In this document: positions 8,374-18,530 of the stretch, in pieces
Layout of the letters: each line of letters begins with the position of its first letter
Numbering within the stretch: position 1 is the first letter of the stretch
NCBI RefSeq assembly: GCF_001469025.1
Contig: NZ_LNIZ01000005.1
Coordinates: forward strand, 1-64,000
DNA from: Trueperella bernardiae
Lineage (GTDB): Bacteria > Actinomycetota > Actinomycetes > Actinomycetales > Actinomycetaceae
Reading direction: 5' to 3'
DNA length: 64,000 nt
Position numbers and translations under genes: made by a program
The notes under the pieces: model-generated
Told to the model about the DNA's origin: nothing
What the model saw: only the letters and a program-made list of their open reading frames with translations
Databases searched by the model: none

Positions 8374-8790
8374 ATGGGTGCGATTCTCGATTTCTTGCTC
8401 GACGTTTTCTTCACCGACGATGTCGTCGAAGGCCTGTTCCAGCGCTTCCGCCGAGCCAAGCCCGCCAAGGGCCCCAAGAAGATCGGCGCCTACGATGATG
8501 GCGCGGGCTCCCTCATCACCGGCCAGATCGTCGAGGCACGGCTCAAGGGTCACGGCAAGACGAAGGCGCTTGTCCTCGACCCGCACGCCGTCTCACTGGT
8601 TGCACTCACCGACCACCCCGGGCCTGGCGCCTTCGAACTCGCCTCCCTCGCCGCCACCAAGGTGGGCCGACTCTACGCCCTGCCCTCCGTGGTCTACAAG
8701 GCCTCCGATTCCATGTGCAAGCCCATCCGCGGCCAAAAGCGCCTGCCGAAGGCCGACTTCGAGCGCGTAGTCGAGCTCATCCCCAACTGA
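8374..8790 (+). CDS. Conserved-looking hypothetical protein
   Basis: The 138-residue protein begins with a hydrophobic, acidic-spotted stretch (MGAILDFLLDVFFTDD) and continues as a basic soluble protein rich in Lys/Ala. I do not recognise a family. No signal peptide or clear membrane segment is seen. The reading frame has normal codon use for the region, and a leaderless-type -10 element fixes the start at 8374. It stands alone between the DeoR gene and the convergent peptidase gene. Confidence 0.65.
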   Translation: MGAILDFLLDVFFTDDVVEGLFQRFRRAKPAKGPKKIGAYDDGAGSLITGQIVEARLKGHGKTKALVLDPHAVSLVALTDHPGPGAFELASLAATKVGRLYALPSVVYKASDSMCKPIRGQKRLPKADFERVVELIPN

Positions 8791-8826
8791 TCGTGGCTTC
8801 ACGACGCCGGCCAGACAGGTGCGCGG

Positions 8827-9681
8827 CTAGCCGATGGTGACCGGCGCGGAGTCGCGCGAGTGTCCGATCTCAGGCGCGTGCCAGACGTCCAGGCCTGTGA
8901 TCTCGCGCAGGGTGTCGGCGAGGATACCGCGCTGGCCGACCGCGTCGATGTCCGTGAACTGGCCCAGGATCAGGCCCTCGGCCCCGCGGAACAGTCCGAG
9001 CTGGCGTAGCTGTTCGGTGTAGGTGGTAACGGCCTCGAGGGTGGTCGCCATGCCCTCGAGCAGGGCAAGATGCCCGGTGGCCCGAGGCCACCAGCGCGTG
9101 CCGCCCAGCTTGGCCAGGCAGCGTACGTTGCCGCCGATGATCGGCAGGTCGGGCAGCTCGCGATCGCATGCCGGGCGAATGTGCTTGCGCGCGAGGATCG
9201 CAGGCACGTCGTCAGCCCCGCGCTTCAGCGCTGTCCACGGGTTCCACAGCGTGGCCGTCCGACCCGGTCCCAACCTGCCCGCGCCAGAGCCGGCAACGAC
9301 CAGCGCGTTGACCACCACGCTCACGTCCGAGTAGCCGGCAAACGGCTTGGGGTTGGCGCTCACCACGTCCCAGTCCACCCATTCGAGCACCTCGTTGGCC
9401 AGGTCCCCGCCGGTTATGTCGAAGATGGCGTGGACAGCACTGTCGGCGAAAAGCTCGGTGAGCAACTCGGCACGCACGCGCGGGTTGATGCGCCACACGC
9501 GCGAGCCCCCGCCCGAGCCCCCAGAACCGCCACTAACCCGCTGCTCGTGCCCGGCGAAACGCTCCACGAACCGCGTATCCACGCGATACCCCGCGCCCTC
9601 AAAGACTCCGACGAGTTCGGCCAGCTTCTCCTCCCGCCCCGCAACGGGGTTCGAGCAGGCGGCAAGGCCGATGGTCGCCAT
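8827..9681 (-). CDS. S66-family LD-carboxypeptidase / MccF-like peptidase
   Basis: The 284-residue protein carries the S66 signatures in order: TGG...NPKPFAGYSD with nucleophile Ser118, IIGGNVRCLAKLGGT, a Glu-bearing LLEG segment and the terminal GHSRDSAP with His274. Family members are murein LD-carboxypeptidases or MccF proteins that hydrolyse microcin C-type peptide nucleotides. A Gly/Ser run at residues 51-60 looks like an inserted flexible loop. The ATG overlaps the stop of the upstream mannosyltransferase gene by one base, so translation is coupled. Which S66 activity it has is unknown. Confidence 0.85.
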   Translation of the reverse strand: MATIGLAACSNPVAGREEKLAELVGVFEGAGYRVDTRFVERFAGHEQRVSGGSGGSGGGSRVWRINPRVRAELLTELFADSAVHAIFDITGGDLANEVLEWVDWDVVSANPKPFAGYSDVSVVVNALVVAGSGAGRLGPGRTATLWNPWTALKRGADDVPAILARKHIRPACDRELPDLPIIGGNVRCLAKLGGTRWWPRATGHLALLEGMATTLEAVTTYTEQLRQLGLFRGAEGLILGQFTDIDAVGQRGILADTLREITGLDVWHAPEIGHSRDSAPVTIG

Positions 9682-10826
9682 CAGGACAGGGCCTCGATCA
9701 GTGGCTTGGCCACGTCGGACCACCGCCATTTCTCATCCACCCAGCGCTTGCCGGCCGCTCCCATGGCGGCGGAGCGCTCGCGGTCTTCGAGCAGGTAGTC
9801 GAGGGCGGCCACGATCGCGTGCACTGACCGGCCGTTGACCACCAGGCCTGTTTTCCCGTCTTGGACCGCCTCGGGCGCCCCGCCCGAATCCCCGGCCACC
9901 ACAGGCAGCCCGGCCGCGTAGGCCTCCAGATACACGATGCCGAGCCCCTCGATGTCGAGCCCTGCCCCGCGCGTGCGGCACGGCATGGCGAACACGTCGC
10001 CCAGCGAATAGTGCGCCACGAGCTCCGAATACTGCACCTCGCCCGTGAACACGATCGAGGCTGACACGGGGGAGTCCGCCGCCATCTGCCGCAGTTTCTC
10101 CCCGTACGGTCCCTTGCCCACGATCACCAGCTTCGCCTCCGGGTGGCGCGCCATCACCTCCGGCCAGGCGGCGATGAGGCGGTCTTGCCCCTTGCGCTCC
10201 ACAAGACGCGAGATGCACACGACGACGGGCGCCTCGCCCAGCCCGTAGCGCTCGCGCAGCTCGCGGCGGGCGCCGGCGTTGAAGGCGAACAGCTCGGGGT
10301 CGATCGCGCCGTGGAGCTGCATGATGTCCGTGTCGCCCATGAAGGGCTTGAGCCGGGCGAGCGTGGCCTCGGTCAGGTAGGTGACTAGGTCGGCGTCGTG
10401 AAACACCTTGCGCAGGATCTGGCGGGCACCCGGCAGCATCGACCAGCCGATCTCGTGGCCGTGCGTGGTGGAAATGACGCGGTCGGCGCCGGCGGCGTGA
10501 GCGGCCTTTGCCATGACCCCGAGCGGTGCGGCGGCCCCGAACCACACGTTTTTCACGTCGTGATCGCGGATGAGCTGCTGCATCTTCCGGCGCACGGTGG
10601 GCGTGGGCAACATCATCGTGCCGGGGTAGCGCACGACGTCGAACGGCTGGCCTGCGTCGTAGTCCGCGGCGAGCGTCACGCCCGACACCCCGTCCACGTC
10701 CGGGGGAGTGGAGGCGTAGACGATGAGCTGGTCGGGGTCGAGTTGGCCGACGAAGCCCTCGAGGAAGGTCTGGATGCCGCCGGCGCGCGGCGGGAAATCA
10801 TTGGTGACGAGGAGTGTCTTGCGCAT
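9681..10826 (-). CDS. pimB: GDP-mannose-dependent phosphatidylinositol monomannoside mannosyltransferase (PimB')
   Basis: The 381-residue GT4 glycosyltransferase has the same length as corynebacterial PimB'. It has the N-terminal TNDFPPRAGGIQTF, the nucleotide-sugar motif SRLVERKGQDRLI and an EX7E motif (EGLGIVYLE). It is expected to work at the cytoplasmic face of the membrane, adding mannose to phosphatidylinositol mannoside for PIM/LM-type glycolipids. A longer frame extends upstream, but the ATG at 10826 fits the family N-terminus. It lies 2 nt after the IclR gene and overlaps the S66 gene by one base. Confidence 0.85.
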   Translation of the reverse strand: MRKTLLVTNDFPPRAGGIQTFLEGFVGQLDPDQLIVYASTPPDVDGVSGVTLAADYDAGQPFDVVRYPGTMMLPTPTVRRKMQQLIRDHDVKNVWFGAAAPLGVMAKAAHAAGADRVISTTHGHEIGWSMLPGARQILRKVFHDADLVTYLTEATLARLKPFMGDTDIMQLHGAIDPELFAFNAGARRELRERYGLGEAPVVVCISRLVERKGQDRLIAAWPEVMARHPEAKLVIVGKGPYGEKLRQMAADSPVSASIVFTGEVQYSELVAHYSLGDVFAMPCRTRGAGLDIEGLGIVYLEAYAAGLPVVAGDSGGAPEAVQDGKTGLVVNGRSVHAIVAALDYLLEDRERSAAMGAAGKRWVDEKWRWSDVAKPLIEALS

Positions 10827-10828
10827 GG

Positions 10829-11554
10829 TTAGAACTCGGAGCGCTTGAGCACCTCGGTGAGGCGGTTCGCGGCGGTGACGACGGCGGCCGCGTGGTGGCG
10901 CCCGGGCTGGCGGCCCATGCGCTCCACGGGCCCGGAGATGGACACGGCGGCGATCACGCGCCCCGACGGCCCGCGCACGGGCGCCGATATCGAGGCGACC
11001 CCCGGCTCGCGCTCGCCGATGGACTGGGCCCAGCCGCGGCGTCGGACGGCGGAAAGGATGGTGGCGGTGAACTCGGCGCCGTGAAGGCCGCGGTGGAGCT
11101 TGTCGGGTTCCTCCCAGGCAAGCAGTACCTGGGCGCCGGAGCCGGCGAGCATGGACAGGGTGGCGCCCACGGGGATGGAATCGCGCAGGCCCATCGAGCG
11201 GTCGGCGGCTGCCACGCACACGCGCACGTCGTTCTGGCGGCGGTAGAGCTGGGCGGATTCGCCCGTGTGGTCGCGCAGCGCGGTGAGCACGGGGTTTGCG
11301 GCGGCGAGCAGGCGGTCCTCGCCAGCGGCCGAGGCGAGCTCGGACAGGCGCAGGCCGAGGGTGAAGCGCCCCTGCATGTCGCGCGCGACGAAGCGATGAT
11401 ATTCTAGAGCCACGGCGAGCCGATGGGCTGTGGGGCGTGCGAGGTGCGTTGCTTGCACCAGCTGAGCCAAGGTCAGTGGGCCCGATTCGAGAGCGTTCAG
11501 TACGAGCGTGGCCTTGTCAAGAACGCCGACGCCGCTTCCGTTTTCCTTGTCCAT
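10829..11554 (-). CDS. IclR-family regulator divergent from leuCD (LtbR/NdgR-like)
   Basis: The 241-residue protein has an N-terminal winged helix (LTLAQLVQATHLARPTAHRL) and an IclR effector domain. GGGAGG lies 8 nt before the ATG at 11554, which decides against the upstream start at 11575. In corynebacteria and streptomycetes the IclR protein divergent from leuCD (LtbR, NdgR) controls leucine biosynthesis, and the same arrangement here supports that role. A 7-bp palindrome lies in the intergenic region. It is unusual that the gene heads an apparent operon with pimB and the S66 peptidase. Confidence 0.85.
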   Translation of the reverse strand: MDKENGSGVGVLDKATLVLNALESGPLTLAQLVQATHLARPTAHRLAVALEYHRFVARDMQGRFTLGLRLSELASAAGEDRLLAAANPVLTALRDHTGESAQLYRRQNDVRVCVAAADRSMGLRDSIPVGATLSMLAGSGAQVLLAWEEPDKLHRGLHGAEFTATILSAVRRRGWAQSIGEREPGVASISAPVRGPSGRVIAAVSISGPVERMGRQPGRHHAAAVVTAANRLTEVLKRSEF

Positions 11555-11567
11555 GCAATGATCCTCC

Positions 11568-11586
11568 CATCTCACAAGATGAGATG
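11568..11586. promoter_or_regulatory. Palindromic operator candidate between IclR gene and leuC
   Basis: CATCTCA-CAAGA-TGAGATG is a perfect 7-bp inverted repeat lying 14 bp from the IclR start and overlapping the edge of its ribosome binding site. It is well placed for autoregulation and control of leuC. Confidence 0.5.
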
Positions 11587-11611
11587 CAAGTGATCGATGG
11601 TCCTATGCCCC

Positions 11612-11617
11612 TAAAGT
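11612..11617 (+). promoter_or_regulatory. -10 element of leuC, leaderless spacing
   Basis: TAAAGT is followed by six bases and the leuC ATG at 11624. Confidence 0.5.
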
Positions 11618-11623
11618 GAAGGC

Positions 11624-13039
<1,416 letters not shown>

Positions 13040-13696
13040 ATGGACAAGTTCATCACGCACACGGGCGTGGGGGTGCCACTGCGCCGCTCGAACGTGGACA
13101 CCGATCAGATCATCCCGGCGGTCTTCCTCAAGCGCGTGGCACGCACGGGCTTCGACGACGCCCTGTTCTATGCCTGGCGCAAGGACCCGAAGTTCGTGCT
13201 CAACCAGGATTCCTACAAGCGCGGCTCGGTGCTCGTGGCCGGCCCTGACTTTGGCACGGGTTCCTCGCGCGAGCACGCGGTATGGGCGCTGAAGGACTAC
13301 GGGTTCAGGGCCGTCCTCGCCCCGCGCTTTGCGGACATCTTCCGCGGGAACGCGGGCAAGCAGGGGTTAGTGGCCGGTGTCGTGGGCCAGGAAGACATCG
13401 AGCAGCTGTGGAAGATCCTCGAAACCGAGCCGGGCACGGAGGTGACGGTTGACCTGGAGAACCGTCAGGTCATCGCCGGCGGCTTCACCTGCCGCTTCGA
13501 CATCGACGACTACACGCGCTGGACGCTCATGGAGGGCCTGGACGACATCGGGCTCACCCTGCGCGATGAAGAGCTCATCACGGCCTATGAGGCGAATCGC
13601 CCCAGCTGGAAGCCGCGGACGCTTCCTGCCAAGACCGAGGCCAAGTTTGAGGTCAAGGCTGCTCGGCCCGTGGGCGGGGACGCGCCGATCGCGTAG
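13040..13696 (+). CDS. leuD: 3-isopropylmalate dehydratase small subunit
   Basis: The 218-residue LeuD swivel-domain subunit contains [12 protein letters not shown] near the N-terminus and [13 protein letters not shown], the substrate-binding loop. It abuts leuC with no intervening base and forms the LeuCD heterodimer. Length and motifs are normal for actinobacterial LeuD. Confidence 0.97.
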   Translation: MDKFITHTGVGVPLRRSNVDTDQIIPAVFLKRVARTGFDDALFYAWRKDPKFVLNQDSYKRGSVLVAGPDFGTGSSREHAVWALKDYGFRAVLAPRFADIFRGNAGKQGLVAGVVGQEDIEQLWKILETEPGTEVTVDLENRQVIAGGFTCRFDIDDYTRWTLMEGLDDIGLTLRDEELITAYEANRPSWKPRTLPAKTEAKFEVKAARPVGGDAPIA

Positions 13697-13767
13697 TTGG
13701 GGCGCGTTGCCGGCTGCCGCTCAGTGGGAGGGCGCCCGCCGAGTCGGACTAGGGTCGGCCAGCCGGG

Positions 13768-14361
13768 CTAGTCGGTGTCGAGGTCGCCGAAGTGTTTGTC
13801 TCCGATGAACTCGCGCGGGATGCGGTCGGCGCCGTCGACGTGCTGGAGAATCCGCGGGTCGATCGGCACGCCCCGGCGCAGTACCGAAAAATGCCCGTTG
13901 GGTTCAAGGACGACGGCGGCGATTTCGTCATCGTTACGCACGCCGGCCTGGCGCAGCGCCATCCACAGCTCGGCTTCGGTGACGCGCGCGTGGCGCAGGG
14001 CGTCGGGGAAGATGTTGGTGCGTGCCATGACCACGATGGGCGGGGTGTTGATCAGGAGGTCTCCGTGCGGGTTGTGCCGTATGCGGCCCAGGATCGAGCG
14101 CATGATGAACAGCGTGACCAGCGCGATCGCGCCGCCTGCCAGGGTGGGGGTGTGGCCGAGCGTGGAGCGGCCGGCGATCGCGCCGAGGATAATGATCGCC
14201 ACCATGTCGTGCGTGGCCAGGCGCGCGCTCATCCGCTGGCCGATCACGCGCAAGATGAGCAACAGCAGCGCATACATCGCCACCGTGCCCACCACCACCG
14301 CGAGCGCTTGGAGCCAGGTGATGCCGAGTAGGTCGCCGAATGTCAGGGTGTTGATCTCCAT
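13768..14361 (-). CDS. DUF421 membrane protein (YetF-like)
   Basis: The 197-residue protein has three N-terminal membrane helices (about residues 12-100, broken by RVIGQRMSARLATHD) and a soluble DUF421-type C-terminal domain (NTPPIVVMARTNIFPDALRHARV, then GHFSVLRRG). DUF421 proteins are of uncertain function. The start at 14361 is chosen over 14394 because the extra residues are unlike a membrane N-terminus and the hexamer GATGAT lies 6 nt upstream. It is convergent with leuD. Confidence 0.85.
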   Translation of the reverse strand: MEINTLTFGDLLGITWLQALAVVVGTVAMYALLLLILRVIGQRMSARLATHDMVAIIILGAIAGRSTLGHTPTLAGGAIALVTLFIMRSILGRIRHNPHGDLLINTPPIVVMARTNIFPDALRHARVTEAELWMALRQAGVRNDDEIAAVVLEPNGHFSVLRRGVPIDPRILQHVDGADRIPREFIGDKHFGDLDTD

Positions 14362-14488
14362 GCACCTATCATCACACCAACACGGGCCACGCACAGCTTT
14401 CCTCGGCCGGCGGACTCCCCGTGGACATTAGATCACAGGAATTGTCGGTGGCAGTGGCTAAGATGGCACCAGTTATGGAAGGACAGTG

Positions 14489-15808
14489 ATGGCTGGAGTG
14501 TTGAGCGTCCAAGGCGGGCATCCGCTACGCGGTGAGATCCGCGTGCGTGGAGCGAAGAACCTCGTGTCGAAGGCGATGGTGGCGGCGCTACTCACGGAGG
14601 AGACGTCCGTGTTGCGTAACGTGCCGCTGATTCGCGACGTCGACGTGGTCTCGGAGCTATTGCGCCTGCACGGCGCGAAGGTCGATTATGACCAGGCGGA
14701 GGGCGTCGTCACCATCACCCCGGGCCGGCTGCACTTGCCGGACCCGGCGAAGGTGGACGAGCTGGCCGGCTCCTCCCGCATCCCGATCCTCTTCTGCGGT
14801 CCGCTCTTGCACCGGCTGGGGGAGGCCTTCATCCCGGACCTGGGCGGCTGCCATATCGGTGATCGGCCGGTGGACTTCCACCTCAAGGTGCTCGAGGACT
14901 TCGGCGCCACGCGTGACGCCCAGGAGCTCGGCCTCCACCTCGTGGCCCCCTCCGGCCTCAAGGCGCGCAAGGTCCACCTGCCCTACCCGTCCGTGGGTGC
15001 CACCGAGCAGACCCTGCTGGCGGCCGTGCGGGCGCGCGGCATCACCGAGCTGCGCGGCGCGGCCGTGGAACCCGAGATCATGGACCTCATCGCGATCTTG
15101 CAAAAGATGGGCGCGCTCATCACAGTGGACACCGATCGCACCATCCACATCGAGGGCGTGGAGGAGCTCCACGGCTACACCCACACCGCGCTACCAGACC
15201 GGATCGAGGCGGGTTCGTGGGCGTGTGCGGCGCTGGCCACCGGCGGCGACATCACCGTGCGCGGGGCCGAGCAGGAATCGATGATGAACTTCCTCAATGT
15301 CTTCCGCAAGGTGGGCGGCAAGTTCGACGTGCTCGACGACGGGATCCGCTTCTGGCACCCCGGCACGCCACTCAAATCCATTCCGCTTGAGACCGACGTG
15401 CACCCCGGTTTTATGACCGACTGGCAGCAGCCCATGGTCGTGGCCCTCACCCAAGCCGAAGGCGTGTCGATCGTCCACGAAACCGTGTACGAAAACCGCT
15501 TCGGATTCACCAAGGCGCTCAACCAGATGGGCGCGAAGATCCAGGTCTACCGCGAGTGCCTGGGCTCCAAGGGGTGCCGGTTCGGCCAGGAGAACTACTA
15601 CCACTCCGCCGTCATTCAGGGCCCCACCAAGCTCCACGCCGCGGACATTGAGGTGCCGGACCTGCGCGGAGGCTTCTCCCATCTCATCGCCGCCCTCGCG
15701 GCCGAGGGCGAATCGCACGTGGTGGGCATCGACATCATCAACCGCGGGTACGAGCACTTCATGCGCAAACTGGCGGCCGTGGGCGCCGTCGTTGAGCGGG
15801 TCGCCTAG
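14489..15808 (+). CDS. murA: UDP-N-acetylglucosamine 1-carboxyvinyltransferase
   Basis: The 439-residue EPSP-synthase-fold enzyme performs the first committed step of peptidoglycan synthesis. The catalytic-loop cysteine is present as Cys121 in LGGCHIGDRP, so this is the fosfomycin-sensitive Cys type rather than the Asp variant of mycobacteria. GGAAGGA lies 5 nt before the ATG at 14489; an in-frame GTG at 14486 is too close to it. TAAGAT at 14459-14464 is a plausible -10 giving an 18-nt leader. Confidence 0.95.
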   Translation: MAGVLSVQGGHPLRGEIRVRGAKNLVSKAMVAALLTEETSVLRNVPLIRDVDVVSELLRLHGAKVDYDQAEGVVTITPGRLHLPDPAKVDELAGSSRIPILFCGPLLHRLGEAFIPDLGGCHIGDRPVDFHLKVLEDFGATRDAQELGLHLVAPSGLKARKVHLPYPSVGATEQTLLAAVRARGITELRGAAVEPEIMDLIAILQKMGALITVDTDRTIHIEGVEELHGYTHTALPDRIEAGSWACAALATGGDITVRGAEQESMMNFLNVFRKVGGKFDVLDDGIRFWHPGTPLKSIPLETDVHPGFMTDWQQPMVVALTQAEGVSIVHETVYENRFGFTKALNQMGAKIQVYRECLGSKGCRFGQENYYHSAVIQGPTKLHAADIEVPDLRGGFSHLIAALAAEGESHVVGIDIINRGYEHFMRKLAAVGAVVERVA

Positions 15809-15821
15809 CTGTACTAGCCCG

Positions 15822-15873
15822 ACGACGCCCGCGCGGCTCTATGCCGTCCGCGGGTCGTTGCTACCTATTTTTA
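15822..15873 (+). terminator. Probable terminator after murA
   Basis: An imperfect GC-rich stem (ACGACGCCCGCG... with ...CCGCGGGTCGT) is followed by TATTTTTA at about 15866-15873. Confidence 0.4.
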
Positions 15874-15923
15874 GAGTCGCCGCTCGTTGCCGCTTACTCG
15901 TCGGCTCGGCGGTTCACTGCCGC

Positions 15924-16586
15924 CTACTCGTCGAAGTAGACGCGCAGCACGGCGTCGGTGCCGCCGTCGGCATTGGGCTGGCTGGTGACCTCGATGGAGT
16001 AGGGCAGGCGTGCCTCGGCGCCAATGGTCACGGTGTGTTGTCCTTCGAACGGGCCGGCAACTGCGAGCCGGGTCATGCCCGTGGTCTCGGTCTGGCTGAG
16101 GGTGAAGGCGGACGTGTCATACTCGTCCGGTTCGGGCAGGCGTAGGCCAGCCACGTGGATCTGCAGCACGTTGTCGGAGTGGACGTCGATCGGCAGGCCC
16201 GAGCCCTCCTCGACGGCCTGGTCCGCCCAGCCGTCCGTGTACCAGCTCAGTTCGCCCGTGCCGTCCCACGTGTAGATGATGTCCACGTAGTTGTAGCCAT
16301 AGTTGACGGCGTAGGGCAGGGCCTGGGCCGAAATGTCCGGCCAGTTCTCGGACTGGGAGGCCTTGTTTTCCGGGGTGTAGGGCACCGACGGTTCGGCGCT
16401 GGGGAGCGCGGGCTGCTCGGGCTCGGTCTCGGTTTGCGTTGGCTCCTCGGTCGGCTCGGGAGTTGCGGTCTTGGTGGCCGACGGGGTCGGCGTCGTTGGC
16501 GCGGGAGTGGTGTCGGACGCGCCTGGATCCTGCGTACATGCGGCAAGCGCCAACACGGCGGCCGCGGCAAAAAGGTGTGTCTTCAC
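15924..16586 (-). CDS. Lipoprotein with AMIN-like domain
   Basis: The 220-residue protein has a lipoprotein signal peptide with lipobox LAAC (Cys at residue 17). A Thr/Pro/Glu-rich linker of about 50 residues follows, then a folded domain with YNYVDIIYTWDGTGELSW and GSGLPIDVHSDNVLQIHV. That pattern resembles the AMIN-like domain found in many actinobacterial lipoproteins. It should sit on the outer face of the membrane. The GTG start has AAGGAGG at good spacing. The function is unknown; a cell-wall-binding role is an inference from the fold. Confidence 0.8.
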   Translation of the reverse strand: MKTHLFAAAAVLALAACTQDPGASDTTPAPTTPTPSATKTATPEPTEEPTQTETEPEQPALPSAEPSVPYTPENKASQSENWPDISAQALPYAVNYGYNYVDIIYTWDGTGELSWYTDGWADQAVEEGSGLPIDVHSDNVLQIHVAGLRLPEPDEYDTSAFTLSQTETTGMTRLAVAGPFEGQHTVTIGAEARLPYSIEVTSQPNADGGTDAVLRVYFDE

Positions 16587-16649
16587 GTTTCCTCCTTCAT
16601 GTTGCTTAACAGACTAACGCGGCTCACCGACACTGTGAACCTCCTCGGG

Positions 16650-16655
16650 TAGTCT
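16650..16655 (+). promoter_or_regulatory. -10 element of ddl, leaderless spacing
   Basis: TAGTCT is followed by six bases and the GTG at 16662; no Shine-Dalgarno sequence is seen. Confidence 0.45.
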
Positions 16656-16661
16656 TAAGTG

Positions 16662-17762
16662 GTGAAGAGAATTCGTATTGCCGTCATTTACGGCGGGATT
16701 TCCGGGGAACACTCGATTTCGTGCGCCACCGCGGGCGCGGTTATGAGGGCGCTCGATCCGGATCGTTACGACGTCGTCAGCATCGGCATCCGCCGCGACG
16801 GCACTTGGGTGCCGGGGGAGACGGACCCCGAGGCGCTCGACATGTCCCGCGGGTTGACCGAGGTGGGTCCTTCCGATCGGCGCATCGTGATCCCGCCGGG
16901 AGACGGTAGCCAGTCGCTACTCGAGGTCGGGGGCGGGCAGGTGCGTGAGCTGGGCGCGGTCGACGTCGTCTTCCCCGTTCTGCACGGACCCTTCGGGGAG
17001 GACGGCACCATCCAGGGCCTGCTCGAGATGGCCGGCATCCCGTATGTGGGCTGCGGCGTATTGGCGTCGGCTGCTGGGATGGACAAGGATTTCATGAAGC
17101 AGGTGCTGATCGGGGCGGGGTTGCCGGTGGGGCCGTACGTGGCCGTCACCGCTCACCGTTGGCGTGCCGAGCGCGACGCCGTGCTCGCGGAGGTCGCGGA
17201 GCTTGAGTTCCCGGTGTATGTCAAGCCGGCGCGTGCAGGGTCCTCGCTGGGGATCTCCAAGGTGGAGCGCCTGGAGGGCGTGGCCGCCGCGGTGGAGGTG
17301 GCCCAGGCGCATGACCCGAAGGTGGTGATCGAGCAGGGGATTGCCGGGCGTGAGGTCGAGTGCGCTGTGCTCGGTGGGCGTGGGGATGAACCGGCCCGAG
17401 CCTCGGTGTTGGGCGAGGTGCTGCTTGAGGCCCCGGCCGGCGGCTTCTACGACTTCGACTCCAAATACGTTTCCACCGACGGTCTCACCATGTCGATCCC
17501 CGCCGAGCTGGATGAGGAGACCACGCGGCGCGTGGGAGAGATCGCCGTGCGGACTTTCGATGCCTTCGAGTGCGAGGGGCTCACGCGCGTGGACTTTTTC
17601 GTTGCCGGCGGCGAGCCGATCGTCAACGAGATCAACACGATGCCTGGCTTTACGCCGTTCTCCATGTATCCGGCCCTGTGGGGCCAGGCCGGGCTGTCCT
17701 ATGGCGAGCTCGTCGACGAGCTCGTCGGGCTGGCCCTCGAGCGGCCGCGCGGGCTGCGCTAG
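16662..17762 (+). CDS. ddl: D-alanine--D-alanine ligase
   Basis: The 366-residue ATP-grasp enzyme makes D-Ala-D-Ala for peptidoglycan. It has YGGISGEHSIS at the N-terminus, VFPVLHGPFGEDGT, PVYVKPARAGSSLGISKV and the metal-binding end VNEINTMPGFT. Two GTG codons stand in tandem (16659 and 16662). The second is preferred because TAGTCT lies exactly 6 nt upstream, as in other leaderless candidates here. Confidence 0.95.
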   Translation: MKRIRIAVIYGGISGEHSISCATAGAVMRALDPDRYDVVSIGIRRDGTWVPGETDPEALDMSRGLTEVGPSDRRIVIPPGDGSQSLLEVGGGQVRELGAVDVVFPVLHGPFGEDGTIQGLLEMAGIPYVGCGVLASAAGMDKDFMKQVLIGAGLPVGPYVAVTAHRWRAERDAVLAEVAELEFPVYVKPARAGSSLGISKVERLEGVAAAVEVAQAHDPKVVIEQGIAGREVECAVLGGRGDEPARASVLGEVLLEAPAGGFYDFDSKYVSTDGLTMSIPAELDEETTRRVGEIAVRTFDAFECEGLTRVDFFVAGGEPIVNEINTMPGFTPFSMYPALWGQAGLSYGELVDELVGLALERPRGLR

Positions 17763-17876
17763 CCGGGCGCTGGAACGGGCCGGACGACGGCGTCGTCGGG
17801 CATGCGTTGCGGGTGGCTGGACGGCGGGCGCGGGGCGACTGGGCGGCGTCGTGCGCTGTGAGAGAGCACACCACCA

Positions 17877-17934
17877 GAATAGTTGAAAGTTCGACTATTC
17901 GATCTTAACCTGAACGTGTAACGCGAAGTTCGCG
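17877..17934 (+). promoter_or_regulatory. Two palindromic operators upstream of the FMN reductase gene
   Basis: GAATAGTTGAA-AG-TTCGACTATTC (17877-17900) is an 11-bp inverted repeat with one mismatch, and CGCGAA-G-TTCGCG (17922-17934) is a perfect 6-bp one. Both lie within 85 bp of the start codon. Confidence 0.55.
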
Positions 17935-17959
17935 AATAACACCTACGGGAAGGTCCAAC

Positions 17960-18502
17960 ATGAAGATCGTTTACCTGGTCGGCTCCGCTTCGGCGAGCTC
18001 CATCAACCGTCAGCTTGCCAACACGCTCGTGGAACTCGCGCCGGAGGGCGTCGAGATGGTCGAGGCCGAGATCAAGGACCTGCCGCACTACAACCGTGAC
18101 TACGACGCGGCCTACCCCGAGGTGGCCGTCAAGTTTAAGGAGCTGCTGGCTTCCGCCGACGGCGTCCTGTTCATCACCCCCGAGCACAACCGCATGTTCT
18201 CGGCACTGCTCCACAACGCGATCGAGTGGTCGTCGCGCCCGTGGGGGCAGTGGTCGCTAGCGGGTAAGCCCGTGGCGGTGACTGGTGCGGCGCCCTCTGG
18301 GGTTGGCACGGCGCTGGCCCAGTCGCACCTGCGCAGCACCCTGCTGTTCTTCGACCCGAAGCTCATGACCCAGCCCGAGGCCTACATCGACGCCACCCGG
18401 ACCGGCCAGCTCGAGGATGGCGTGATCACGAACGAAACCTCGCGCGAGATCATCGCGAACTTCATCGCCGCGTTTGCCCAGTTCATCGAGGATAACAAGT
18501 AG
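17960..18502 (+). CDS. NADPH-dependent FMN reductase family protein
   Basis: The 180-residue flavodoxin-fold protein has an N-terminal phosphate-binding GSASASSINRQLA, the flavin-contacting PEHNRMFSALLHNAIEW and GAAPSGVGTALAQ. Proteins of this family reduce FMN, quinones, azo compounds or chromate using NAD(P)H. GGGAAGG precedes the ATG. The upstream palindromes suggest control by a dedicated, perhaps redox-sensing, regulator that is not in the window. The physiological substrate is not known. Confidence 0.85.
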   Translation: MKIVYLVGSASASSINRQLANTLVELAPEGVEMVEAEIKDLPHYNRDYDAAYPEVAVKFKELLASADGVLFITPEHNRMFSALLHNAIEWSSRPWGQWSLAGKPVAVTGAAPSGVGTALAQSHLRSTLLFFDPKLMTQPEAYIDATRTGQLEDGVITNETSREIIANFIAAFAQFIEDNK

Positions 18503-18518
18503 GGCCGTGGCCGTTTGC

Positions 18519-18524
18519 TAGGGT
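18519..18524 (+). promoter_or_regulatory. -10 element of thiL, leaderless spacing
   Basis: TAGGGT is followed by six bases and the ATG at 18531. Confidence 0.45.
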
Positions 18525-18530
18525 GAGCAC

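Noticed and set aside
9681-11219. Longer start for the PimB' gene at 11219
   Set aside because: The extra 131 codons run through the IclR gene in another frame and are Arg/Pro-rich; the ATG at 10826 fits the family.
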